From Anaerolineaceae bacterium (lineage in GTDB: Bacteria > Chloroflexota > Anaerolineae > Anaerolineales > Anaerolineaceae), in the NCBI GenBank assembly GCA_017417055.1, contig JAFPZX010000173.1:1-58049 (forward strand): a stretch of DNA of 58,049 bases, in the 5' to 3' direction. Numbering within the stretch: the first letter of the stretch is position 1; every line of letters starts with the position of its first letter. Shown piece after piece: positions 51,737 to 58,049 of the stretch. The position numbers were made by a program, and so were the translations under genes. The notes beneath the pieces were generated by a model that saw only the letters and a program-made list of their open reading frames with translations, made no database searches and was not told the DNA's origin.

Positions 51737-52423
51737 ATGGAAAACATACAAATCGGAAAAGTAGTGATCGTTCGTGATTCCTTTTTGTCGGAAGACGAAA
51801 GAGATTTGAAAGGACAGAAAGGGATCATCCGGATGCTCTATGACGCGGATCCCACTGATGAACAAACCAGAGATGAGGTGATGGTGGAATGGACACCGGA
51901 AACGTTGGACAGCTTTGACGATGATTATTTCTATAACGCTTTTGATGAAGAAGTAAGCTGGACAAGCTATATCCTGCCGGCAGAGGTCATTGAACAAACT
52001 GATGAGATCATGGATGAGTTTGAACTTGCCTGGAAAAAGCAGGAAATCTTCACCAGACTGTTTCTGGACGGACTGGGACGCGATGGAAAGTTGATTGTAA
52101 AAGCATTTGAAAAGCCTGTTGATCCAAAAAAGAAAATGCCGATGGACTGCTGGCTGGATTACTTGAACAATTCATTGCGGTTCCCGGTTAAGTGCAAAGT
52201 CTGTTTCCCTTACGATGAAGAAGACGGTCCGATGCAGGAAGGCTCCCGCGTTTCCATGACAGGTCTCAACGGAATTGACCGCACACTGGGTATTTTGGCC
52301 GAAGTAGAATTCCACGGACGTGATTATGTGCTTCCGCTTCAGGATCTGACAAGCGCTGACGGTTATTCCAAAGACGGGAAATATCTCGACGCTTACGGCT
52401 TGTGGCTGGTTTGTCTCTCCTGA
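51737..52423 (+). CDS. CcbP-like calcium-binding domain protein
   Basis: A 228-residue acidic protein. The first half (IGKVVIVRDSFLSEDERDLKGQKGIIRMLYDADPT, MVEWTPETLDSFDDDYFYNAFDEE) looks like a small beta-barrel domain that may contact other molecules. The second half (CWLDYLNNSLRFPVKCKVCFPYDEEDGPMQEGSRVSMTGL, ILAEVEFHGRDYVLPLQDLTS, LDAYGLWLVCL) matches the layout of CcbP-type calcium-binding domains, with the LxFP strand and clustered acidic residues. The assignment is by pattern only. It precedes dus and a YcgN-like gene in a possible operon. It lacks a strong ribosome binding site. Confidence 0.55.
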   Translation: MENIQIGKVVIVRDSFLSEDERDLKGQKGIIRMLYDADPTDEQTRDEVMVEWTPETLDSFDDDYFYNAFDEEVSWTSYILPAEVIEQTDEIMDEFELAWKKQEIFTRLFLDGLGRDGKLIVKAFEKPVDPKKKMPMDCWLDYLNNSLRFPVKCKVCFPYDEEDGPMQEGSRVSMTGLNGIDRTLGILAEVEFHGRDYVLPLQDLTSADGYSKDGKYLDAYGLWLVCLS

Positions 52424-52431
52424 GCGAAAAC

Positions 52432-53394
52432 GTGGAATTTCACACCTTTTCTATCGGCCCGGTCAAGGTCAGCACACCGCTGCTGCAGGCACCGCTTGAT
52501 GGCTGGACCAATGAACCATTCCGCAGGATCACACGGGAGCTCGGAGCTCCGCTTTCCATCACAGAGTTCATCAACGGACTTGATGTGGTTCACAAAACAC
52601 CGAACCTCCCGCAGCGGATCGCCTTCGATGAGTCTGAAAGGCCAATCGTCTTTCAGCTGTTTGATGATGATCCGGACAGGCTGATCGAGTCTGCTGTTAT
52701 TCTGGAAGAACGCTGCCACCCGGATATATTTGACGTCAATATGGGCTGCTCGGCCCGGCAGGTAGCCAACCGGGGAGCCGGCGCAGGGCTGCTGCGTTTC
52801 CCGGAAAAAATTAGCAGAATTATTTCGGGAATGACAAAAGCTCTTTCCGTACCCGTGACGGCCAAAATACGTCTTGGCTGGGACAGCGAATCCATCAATT
52901 ATCTTGAAATCGGAAAAATTGTACAGGAATGCGGTGCGGCTATGATCACGCTCCATGCCCGCACACGGAAACAGGAATACAGCGGTAAGGCGGACTGGTC
53001 TGCCATCGCCGCATTGAAAGCGGCACTCACCATTCCTGTGATCGGAAATGGCGATGTTGAAACAATTTCCGACGCGGAACGAATGATGGAACAAACCGGC
53101 TGCGATGCCGTAATGGTCGGACGTGCCATGCTGAAAAACCCATGGATCTTTTCCGGCTATGATTTTGAAAATGTTCCGCTTGATCTGTTCTGTGAGACTT
53201 GCCGCAAACATCTGAAATATAATAAGGAATATTACGGTAATCATTGGGGATGTGTGACATTCCGCAAATTTGCCAAACGCTACCTTTCCCGTCTTGATGT
53301 GAGCCGGGAAGATATGCAAACCCTGATGACAACAGATGAGCCAGACACTTTTTGCCGGTATTTTGATAGTCTGCTGAATGGAGACGCATTATGA
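52432..53394 (+). CDS. dus: tRNA-dihydrouridine synthase
   Basis: A 320-residue FMN-dependent TIM-barrel enzyme that reduces uridine in the tRNA D-loop. Seen: LLQAPLDGWTNEPFRRITRELG (normally APMxGVTD), the RNA/FMN segment PIVFQLFDDDPDRLIESA, FDVNMGCSARQVANRGAGAGLLR with the catalytic Cys region (NxGCP in most members, NMGCS here), VTAKIRLGWD, ITLHARTRKQEYSGKADW and VIGNGDV, then MVGRAMLKNPWIF. It starts at a GTG (52432); another GTG at 52402 would overlap the previous gene. It overlaps the next gene by ATGA. Confidence 0.9.
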   Translation: MEFHTFSIGPVKVSTPLLQAPLDGWTNEPFRRITRELGAPLSITEFINGLDVVHKTPNLPQRIAFDESERPIVFQLFDDDPDRLIESAVILEERCHPDIFDVNMGCSARQVANRGAGAGLLRFPEKISRIISGMTKALSVPVTAKIRLGWDSESINYLEIGKIVQECGAAMITLHARTRKQEYSGKADWSAIAALKAALTIPVIGNGDVETISDAERMMEQTGCDAVMVGRAMLKNPWIFSGYDFENVPLDLFCETCRKHLKYNKEYYGNHWGCVTFRKFAKRYLSRLDVSREDMQTLMTTDEPDTFCRYFDSLLNGDAL

Positions 53395-53882
53395 CTGATC
53401 TAAGGGAATTACTGTCAGATGATGAATGGGAACTGCTCTGTGACTGCTGCGCACTCTGCTGTCTGTACAAAATCGAGGACGAGGACACACAGGAAGTTTT
53501 TTATACTTCCGTGATATGTCCCTATCTTAACAAAGAAACCGCTCACTGCAATTGCTATGCGGAGCGGTTTGATAAGATGCCGACCTGTACAAAAATTTCT
53601 CTGGAAAGTCTGCCAAAAATCGCGCACTGGCTGCCCAAAAGCTGCGCGTATCGATGTCTATACGAAGGTATTCAGCTTCCTTCCTGGCATCCGCTGTTCA
53701 CAGACACTTCCGAACCGGCAGCTGCTTTGCGTGAAAAACTTGAAAAGATCTGCATACGTCCGAACACCTGCATCAGCAAAAGAACGATTGACAAACTGGT
53801 TCAAAACAGCAGCGTACCCAAATCATCACATAAACTGACACGTCTGCTGCTGAACAACGTCATAGAAGATATTGATATTTGA
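53391..53882 (+). CDS. YcgN-like cysteine-cluster protein (UPF0260)
   Basis: A 163-residue protein of the YcgN/YkgJ-type cysteine-cluster group. The N-terminal LCDCCALCCLYKIED, the CPYLNKETAHCNCYAERF block and the later PTCTKISLESLPKIAHWLPKSCAYRCLYEG keep the conserved Cys pattern thought to bind Zn or Fe-S. The second Cys cluster and WLPKSCAYR identify the UPF0260 branch. Its job is unknown. It is coupled to dus by an ATGA overlap. Confidence 0.88.
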   Translation: MTDLRELLSDDEWELLCDCCALCCLYKIEDEDTQEVFYTSVICPYLNKETAHCNCYAERFDKMPTCTKISLESLPKIAHWLPKSCAYRCLYEGIQLPSWHPLFTDTSEPAAALREKLEKICIRPNTCISKRTIDKLVQNSSVPKSSHKLTRLLLNNVIEDIDI

Positions 53883-53899
53883 GGGAACACTGATTAAAT

Positions 53900-53970
53900 G
53901 GGACAAGGGGACATTACCGGTGTCCCTGAACCGGGACAGGCGGAAAACGTCCCCTTGTCCCTTGTTTTTA
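53900..53970. repeat. Long perfect inverted repeat GGGACAAGGGGAC / GTCCCCTTGTCCC
   Basis: The outer 13-bp arms (53900-53912 and 53949-53961) enclose a second stem TGTCCC/GGGACA (53921-53938), giving a nested cruciform or hairpin. TTGTTTTTA follows, so it can also end transcription. It belongs to the GGGAC-rich hairpins also seen at 49978 and 56829. Confidence 0.75.
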
Positions 53971-54021
53971 TAAATAAATCTGCGTGTCCTTAGAAGCAAG
54001 CGTGCAGAGAAGGAGTTCATT

Positions 54022-55152
54022 TTGAAGATTGCCTATTTTATTTCTTCACACGGGTTTGGTCATGCCAGCCGAGCAATAGCCATCATGGAAGCACTATCGG
54101 AGAAGGATCCGAATATACATTTCGATGTGTACACCGGTACGCAGGAATGGCTTTTCCGTGATGCAGGTCTCCGGAACTTTACATTCCATCCGGGAGCAGT
54201 CGACGTCGGGCTCGTACAACTCACGCCGATGGATCATGACCTGCCGCGCAGTGTGGAAACTATCCGCAATTATCTGAACTCCATTCCGGAACGATCGGAA
54301 TCTCTGGCATCTGAATTACTGAAAAACGAGACAGACGCCGTTATCTGTGATATTTCTCCCTTAGGGATCATCAGCGGGGAAAAAGCCGGATTGCCTGTCT
54401 TTTTGTTTGAAAATTTCACCTGGGACTGGATATACGAACTTTATGAGGATGAATGTCCTGCATTTCGTGAAATCGATGAACAACTGAAAGATATTTTCGT
54501 ACAGACGGATTACCGAATGCAGTCTGAACCACTGTGCGATCCGCTTCCAGGAGCAGATATCCTGATTCCGCCGGTCAGCCGCAAACCTCATCACACAGCT
54601 GCTGAATTCCGCAAATCTCTGAACATTCCCGATTCCCATCACATCGGTCTGATTTCCATGGGAGGGATCCCGGAAAATCTGGAGTTTGCTGTAAACAGTC
54701 ATATACCGGATAAGCTCACCATTCTCCTGCCAGGAACCTTTGAAAAAACAGAAAAAATCGGGAGCAAAATCCTGCTTCCGCATCACTCAGAATTCTATCA
54801 CCCGGATATGGTCCGGGCAGCAGATTTCGTGATTGGAAAGGCCGGTTACTCAACGATCGCGGAAGTCTGCAATGCCGGAGCAGCCTATGGGTTTATTTCC
54901 AGACCCAACTTCCGTGAATCTGATGTGACAGCAGATTTCCTGCGTCAACGTCCCAACACGCTGGAAATCGACCAGGGCAGATTCGAATCTTTCACACTGG
55001 ATGAGGAAATCAAAACGCTTCTTACACTGGGGAAAATCGCGCCTCAGCCAATCAATGGTGCTGATATCGCTGCTGATTTTATACTTGAGAAAATGATCCG
55101 CCACAACAAAAACACGTCAAACAGAGAAATAAATTCAGGGTTAGTTCTGTAA
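54022..55152 (+). CDS. Glycosyltransferase, GT28/MurG-like fold
   Basis: A 376-residue cytoplasmic protein starting at a TTG behind AGAAGGAG. The N-terminal FISSHGFGHASRAIAIMEAL carries the HGxGHxxR motif of the MurG-like and arabinokinase-associated glycosyltransferase families. The C-terminal half has LISMGGIPENL, LLPHHSEFYHPDMVRAADFVIGKAGYSTIAEVCNAGAAYGFISRPNF, typical of the nucleotide-sugar-binding domain of GT28-like enzymes. Donor and acceptor are unknown. Closest described relatives by pattern are stand-alone versions of the N-domain of plant L-arabinokinases. It is flanked by repeats and not in an operon. Confidence 0.8.
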   Translation: MKIAYFISSHGFGHASRAIAIMEALSEKDPNIHFDVYTGTQEWLFRDAGLRNFTFHPGAVDVGLVQLTPMDHDLPRSVETIRNYLNSIPERSESLASELLKNETDAVICDISPLGIISGEKAGLPVFLFENFTWDWIYELYEDECPAFREIDEQLKDIFVQTDYRMQSEPLCDPLPGADILIPPVSRKPHHTAAEFRKSLNIPDSHHIGLISMGGIPENLEFAVNSHIPDKLTILLPGTFEKTEKIGSKILLPHHSEFYHPDMVRAADFVIGKAGYSTIAEVCNAGAAYGFISRPNFRESDVTADFLRQRPNTLEIDQGRFESFTLDEEIKTLLTLGKIAPQPINGADIAADFILEKMIRHNKNTSNREINSGLVL

Positions 55153-55288
55153 GTACCTATCCCCTTCGTATCCATGTACATTACAGCAAAATTAGCAGAC
55201 GAGTGAATCGTAACAAAAATTGCGCCACAAATCCAAATTACTTATTGTGTTTGTTTTTTTGCTCTGATGTATATAATTAGAGGTAAAC

Positions 55289-56266
55289 ATGGGAAGAGCT
55301 GATGATATAACAAAAGAATATGTCAGGCGCAATTATATCTTCGCGGATTTGTTTAACTTCTTTCTCTATAATGGAGAAGAGGTGATCAAACCTGAACATC
55401 TGAGGGAAATGGATATTACCGAAATTGCTCTGCCTTTTGGAAACGGAAAAGATTTATCTGTGCAGAAATTACGTGATGTACTCAAAATTCTTCAGGTTAT
55501 GAAAGATGATGAAGCGATTTTTGTTTTGCTCGGAACCGAACTGCAGACAGATATTCACTATGCCATGCCGCCGAAAAACATGTTGTATGATGCAATAAAA
55601 TACGTGGAACAAGTCAGTACAATAGCAAGAGTTCACAAAGAAAAACGGGACTTAAGCGGTGATGCATTTCTTTCCGGGTTTGAAAAGACCGACAAACTTA
55701 TTCCGATAATAACGCTTGTTGTTTATTTTGGCAGCCGAAAATGGGATGGTCCTTTATCGCTGCATGAAATGTTTACAACAAAAAACACTGCGCTCTAAAA
55801 ATTTATTCCGGATTACAGGATCAACCTGGTCAGCCCGGAAGCTATGTCGGAAGATGATCTTGAAAGATTTCATACTGAATTTCGAAAAGTAATGAAATTT
55901 ATAAAATATTCCGAAAATAAAAAAGCGCTGCAGGATATGCTTAGAGAAGATAAGAGCTTTGAGACAGTCAGCAGAGACACGGCGAACGTGATCAATGCGG
56001 TAACACATTCCGGGCTGAAAATTCCCGAAAATGAGGAGGTAGTTAATATGTGTAAAGCTATTGAGGATATCAGAACAGAAGGGTACAATGAAGGCCGGGA
56101 TAAAGGGTACAATGAAGGCCGGGATAAAGGATACAATGAAGGTGAAAACAGGTTAGGAAAATTGATTATCAAGCTTTCTAATCTGGGCCGAATAGAGGAT
56201 ATATCCAAAGCAGCTTCAGATTCAGACTTTCGGCAAAAACTGTATAAGGAATTCCAAATCGCGTGA
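55289..56266 (+). pseudogene. Rpn-family nuclease/recombination-promoting protein gene, split by an in-frame TAA
   Basis: The first part (169 residues, GRADDITKEYVRRNYIFADLFNFFLYNG to LSLHEMFTTKNTAL) is the nuclease region of the Rpn/PD-(D/E)XK 'putative transposase' family. After a single TAA at 55796-55798 the same frame continues KFIPDYRINLVSPEAMSEDD, the expected family sequence, through VVNMCKAIEDIRTEGYNEG to the end at 56266. A one-base change in CTC-TAA-AAA would restore a 325-residue protein. The tail carries tandem GYNEGRDK units from duplicated 24-bp DNA, typical of this family. AGAGG precedes the ATG. It may be a recent pseudogene or use stop readthrough. Confidence 0.8.
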
Positions 56267-56375
56267 TCCTGTAATAATCAAATGATGACTTTTTACATTA
56301 CAGGAACAGACTAACTTGAGGAAGGTTTAAACTGTTCTTGTTTTGGTAATTACGAAATTTGACAAGGAAACAAAT

Positions 56376-56786
56376 ATGAAACATGAATGCAGAATTACAG
56401 TATTGGAAACCAAATGTTTTCCTGAATACCAGGAACAATATCTTGCTGACAAAAAATCAGGCCCCTGTCCCTTCTTCAAAAAAGGGGATACATTTCTGCT
56501 GAAACGGACACCGCAGCAGGATGATTTTTACCATCTGATGAACGGAAAGTTCTGCGGAGAAGCCTGGGATGCTGTCAGCCGGTATGTATATTCAGCCCTG
56601 CAGGGCGGTGCCATCATGAAAGGCTGGACAAATGATGACCGTATGATGATAGCGTGCTGCAACGACGGAACAAGACCGGTCATTTTCAAAATTGAAAGAA
56701 TTGATATACCGGAAAATGATGAAGAAACAGAATGGCTGAGCCGGCAGAATTTTACCAACAGCGCAGAAGATGCTTATACAGGCTGA
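56376..56786 (+). CDS. TIGR04076 family protein
   Basis: A 136-residue protein. The core pattern of the family is clear: HECRITVLETKCFPEYQEQYL, GPCPFFKKGDTFLL, FCGEAWDAVSRYVYSALQGG, then ACCNDGTRPVIFKIER, with conserved Cys residues (CPFF, FCGEAW, ACC). The function of the family is not established. The ATG at 56376 follows CAAGGAA; the longer open frame has no family match upstream. It lies alone between the broken Rpn gene and a hairpin repeat. Confidence 0.85.
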   Translation: MKHECRITVLETKCFPEYQEQYLADKKSGPCPFFKKGDTFLLKRTPQQDDFYHLMNGKFCGEAWDAVSRYVYSALQGGAIMKGWTNDDRMMIACCNDGTRPVIFKIERIDIPENDEETEWLSRQNFTNSAEDAYTG

Positions 56787-56828
56787 ATTTTTTTTAGTGA
56801 AACACTGAATAATTCCTTTGAAGGCGGG

Positions 56829-56861
56829 GGGACAGTTCTGCGCAAAGCACAGAACTGTCCC
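56829..56861. repeat. Perfect hairpin GGGACAGTTCTG / CAGAACTGTCCC
   Basis: Arms of 12 bp around a 9-nt loop (CGCAAAGCA). The same motif in decayed form is at 49978, so a dispersed REP-like element is likely. The G run upstream (GCGGGGGG) extends it on one side. Confidence 0.75.
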
Positions 56862-57090
56862 TGAGTCTCAATTACTGTGAATTTATAGCACACCAAGGTC
56901 TGCCCTGCTAATGCAGCGAAACCCGCACAACATGACCACACTTTGTGTGCGAGCTCCCAAAATCATTTATCGTGGTGCATGTGATGGCATGTTGGAGTAA
57001 TCAGTGCTTTTTAGGAAAACAGATTGCTAAATATGTTTTCATCTCGCGATGATATCTCTCATAGCTTATCTCAATAACTGCACTTATCTC
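56862..57090. other. Intergenic stretch without recognisable gene
   Basis: About 230 bp of mixed composition between the hairpin repeat and the DUF6273 gene. I see no open frame with family features, no tRNA-like fold and no strong promoter. Confidence 0.5.
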
Positions 57091-57771
57091 TTAATATCGC
57101 ACCCACATAGCAGGACGTACACCACAATACGCATCATCAACATGATATCCGATTTTAACAATTCCTCCGTCAAGATTTACTGTTGAGGCATATTGCATCT
57201 GACTTCCAGGTGTACGCAGCCACCACCACCAGAGATCTCCTCTGCGAGCATCTTTAGCCGAAGGATCTCTTTTTATTCCCATTGCTTTCGTATATTGTGT
57301 CGCATAACATTGAAGCTGGGGGCCTTCACGGAAATAACCTTGAACTTCAGAGATACTTAAAAGGAACAATTTATCCTGTGTGTTTCGTCCCCCATTGGTT
57401 CCGTAAGCAGGATTTGCATTATTATTTACAGAAGTTTCAACAATAGAATCCCGTTCGCTGCTGCTGAACGCGCTGTATAAAAAATCATTGTTCAGCCAAT
57501 TGCGAAGTGATGATGTTTCCCATGTTACTCCAGCATAAGCCCAATTATAAGGCTGAGCATCTATCGCATATTCACTCAGTAAAAGGATTTTCCCGTTGGA
57601 TACATCCAAAACCCTCCATACAATTGGTTCTGTTCCATTTCCGAGGTTATTGTCTTGTTCATAATGACCAAAAGTAACATTTAGCCCCGGATAATATTGT
57701 GCAGTGACTGAACTGGCAAATATCAAAAGCATCAGAACTAATACCTGGAAAAAAAGCACCTTGTTTTTCAT
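57091..57771 (-). CDS. Exported DUF6273-domain protein
   Basis: A 226-residue protein with a Sec signal peptide (residues 1-24, KVLFFQVLVLMLLIFASSVTA). A single DUF6273-type domain follows: PIVWRVLDVSNGKILLLSEYAIDAQPYN, WETSSLRNWLNNDFLYSAFSSSERDSI, GDLWWWWLRTPGSQMQYASTVNLDGGI and GVRPAMWVRY. The WWLRTPG and GVRPA motifs are diagnostic. The domain resembles the formylglycine-generating-enzyme-like/C-type lectin fold common in secreted proteins of gut bacteria. The role is unknown, though surface or adhesive functions are plausible (inference). No operon partner. Confidence 0.8.
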   Translation of the reverse strand: MKNKVLFFQVLVLMLLIFASSVTAQYYPGLNVTFGHYEQDNNLGNGTEPIVWRVLDVSNGKILLLSEYAIDAQPYNWAYAGVTWETSSLRNWLNNDFLYSAFSSSERDSIVETSVNNNANPAYGTNGGRNTQDKLFLLSISEVQGYFREGPQLQCYATQYTKAMGIKRDPSAKDARRGDLWWWWLRTPGSQMQYASTVNLDGGIVKIGYHVDDAYCGVRPAMWVRY

Positions 57772-57878
57772 ATTGTTATATCTTCCTTTAATATCGTAAT
57801 TTTTTTTATCAAAAACAAATTATAAACTTAAACTCGACAGTTAAAACTACGAGATAAAACTCGTAAAAACAAAGAACC

Positions 57879-57884
57879 TTGACA
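57879..57884 (+). promoter_or_regulatory. Consensus -35 TTGACA near the right edge
   Basis: Perfect TTGACA about 90 bp before the last ORF. No well-spaced -10 is evident, so its use is uncertain. Confidence 0.3.
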
Positions 57885-57915
57885 ATTGAATAGAAATGAG
57901 CCAAAGGAAAGAAAA

Positions 57916-57972
57916 AGAAGCTCTTTTGTGAGATAATTATTTTAGCTTAACAAAATCAACAAAGGAGCTTCT
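57916..57972 (+). promoter_or_regulatory. Inverted repeat that would hide the ribosome binding site of the last ORF
   Basis: AGAAGCTCTTTTGTGA (57916-57931) pairs with TCAACAAAGGAGCTTCT (57956-57972), with two mismatches. The right arm contains the Shine-Dalgarno AAAGGAG and ends at the start codon, so folding would block translation, as in several insertion-sequence transposase leaders. Confidence 0.55.
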
Positions 57973-58049
57973 ATGAAAGACATTGTATCATCATTAAAGA
58001 AAAGTTCAAAGTACTTTGACAAAATTGCTCAGCTTGGGAAGAGACTGAT
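57973..58049 (+). CDS. Truncated ORF at window edge, possibly a transposase
   Basis: The first 25 residues are visible (MKDIVSSLKKSSKYFDKIAQ and a few more) and the frame is open to the window end. A strong AAAGGAG lies 6 nt upstream, inside a hairpin arm. The short sequence does not identify a family. The guess of a transposase rests on the RBS-sequestering hairpin and isolated position only. Confidence 0.4.
   Translation, partial: MKDIVSSLKKSSKYFDKIAQLGKRL

Noticed and set aside
56085-56150. Tandem 24-bp repeats as a CRISPR-like array
   Set aside because: The units are in-frame coding repeats (GYNEGRDK) in the Rpn-like tail, with no spacers.

Overview
The window looks like a chromosomal segment of an anaerobic Chloroflexota bacterium of the class Anaerolineae, probably a gut or digester Anaerolineaceae relative. 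This is inferred from gene content. A mevalonate kinase sits beside an isopentenyl phosphate kinase and a DPPR-synthase-like UbiA protein. Surface proteins carry Thr-Pro-rich linkers after a single membrane anchor. An ATP-type PEP carboxykinase, a 2[4Fe-4S] ferredoxin and gap-pgk show the biased codon use of highly expressed genes. No rRNA, CRISPR array or complete insertion sequence was found; one tRNA gene (Pro, CGG) is present.

Layout. 1-12.6 kb: 3' part of pckA, a peroxiredoxin, a regulator with a zinc ribbon, a small operon (GyrI-like, Vat-like acetyltransferase, flavin reductase), a HipA-like kinase, azlCD, a signal-peptide-bearing cyclophilin-like/aldo-keto reductase fusion, a hydrolase with a divergent MerR regulator, ferredoxin, rarA and a glutamate formiminotransferase. 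12.8-18.3 kb: tRNA-Pro, yvcK, gap, pgk, ricT and an SH3 surface protein. 18.5-28.6 kb: ubiA-mvk-ipk-dgt, greA, ahcY, and a set of salvage genes (deaminase, MtnA-like isomerase, class II aldolase, 6-oxopurine-type nucleoside phosphorylase) that together could turn SAM by-products into hypoxanthine, DHAP and a C2 aldehyde. 28.9-31.2 kb: a large surface protein and a RelE/ParE-type toxin-antitoxin pair.

31.3-42.0 kb is the most unusual region. It is one minus-strand cluster read iolG, iolD, iolE, archaeal-type (type II) GAPDH, archaeal-type PGK, split transketolase (N and C halves), a LacI regulator and a LarA-family nickel-pincer racemase/epimerase. It has only the first three inositol-catabolic steps; iolB, iolC, iolJ and iolA are absent here. 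The two archaeal-type glycolytic paralogues duplicate a normal gap-pgk pair at 14-16 kb and carry substitutions at predicted phosphate- or substrate-binding positions. This suggests an undescribed branch of inositol or polyol catabolism ending in a dedicated oxidation/phosphorylation module. A LacI-type palindrome lies just upstream of iolG.

42.3-58 kb: a DUF2007-like small gene broken by, or using, a frameshift at an A run; an AbiE-like pair whose toxin half has lost its nucleotidyltransferase motif; a large membrane protein; PIN-TRAM protein, cysS, rlmB; ribosomal protein bL25 with a structured leader; deoB; an unexplained hairpin-rich segment; a CcbP-like protein, dus, a YcgN-like protein; a glycosyltransferase; an Rpn nuclease gene interrupted by a stop codon; a TIGR04076 protein; a DUF6273 protein; and a truncated ORF at the right edge whose ribosome binding site lies in a hairpin.

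Two genome-scale signals recur. One is a family of roughly 90-bp imperfect palindromes in intergenic spaces with two distinguishable arms. The other is a set of genes whose -10 box lies 6 nt before the start codon with no Shine-Dalgarno sequence, suggesting leaderless mRNAs.
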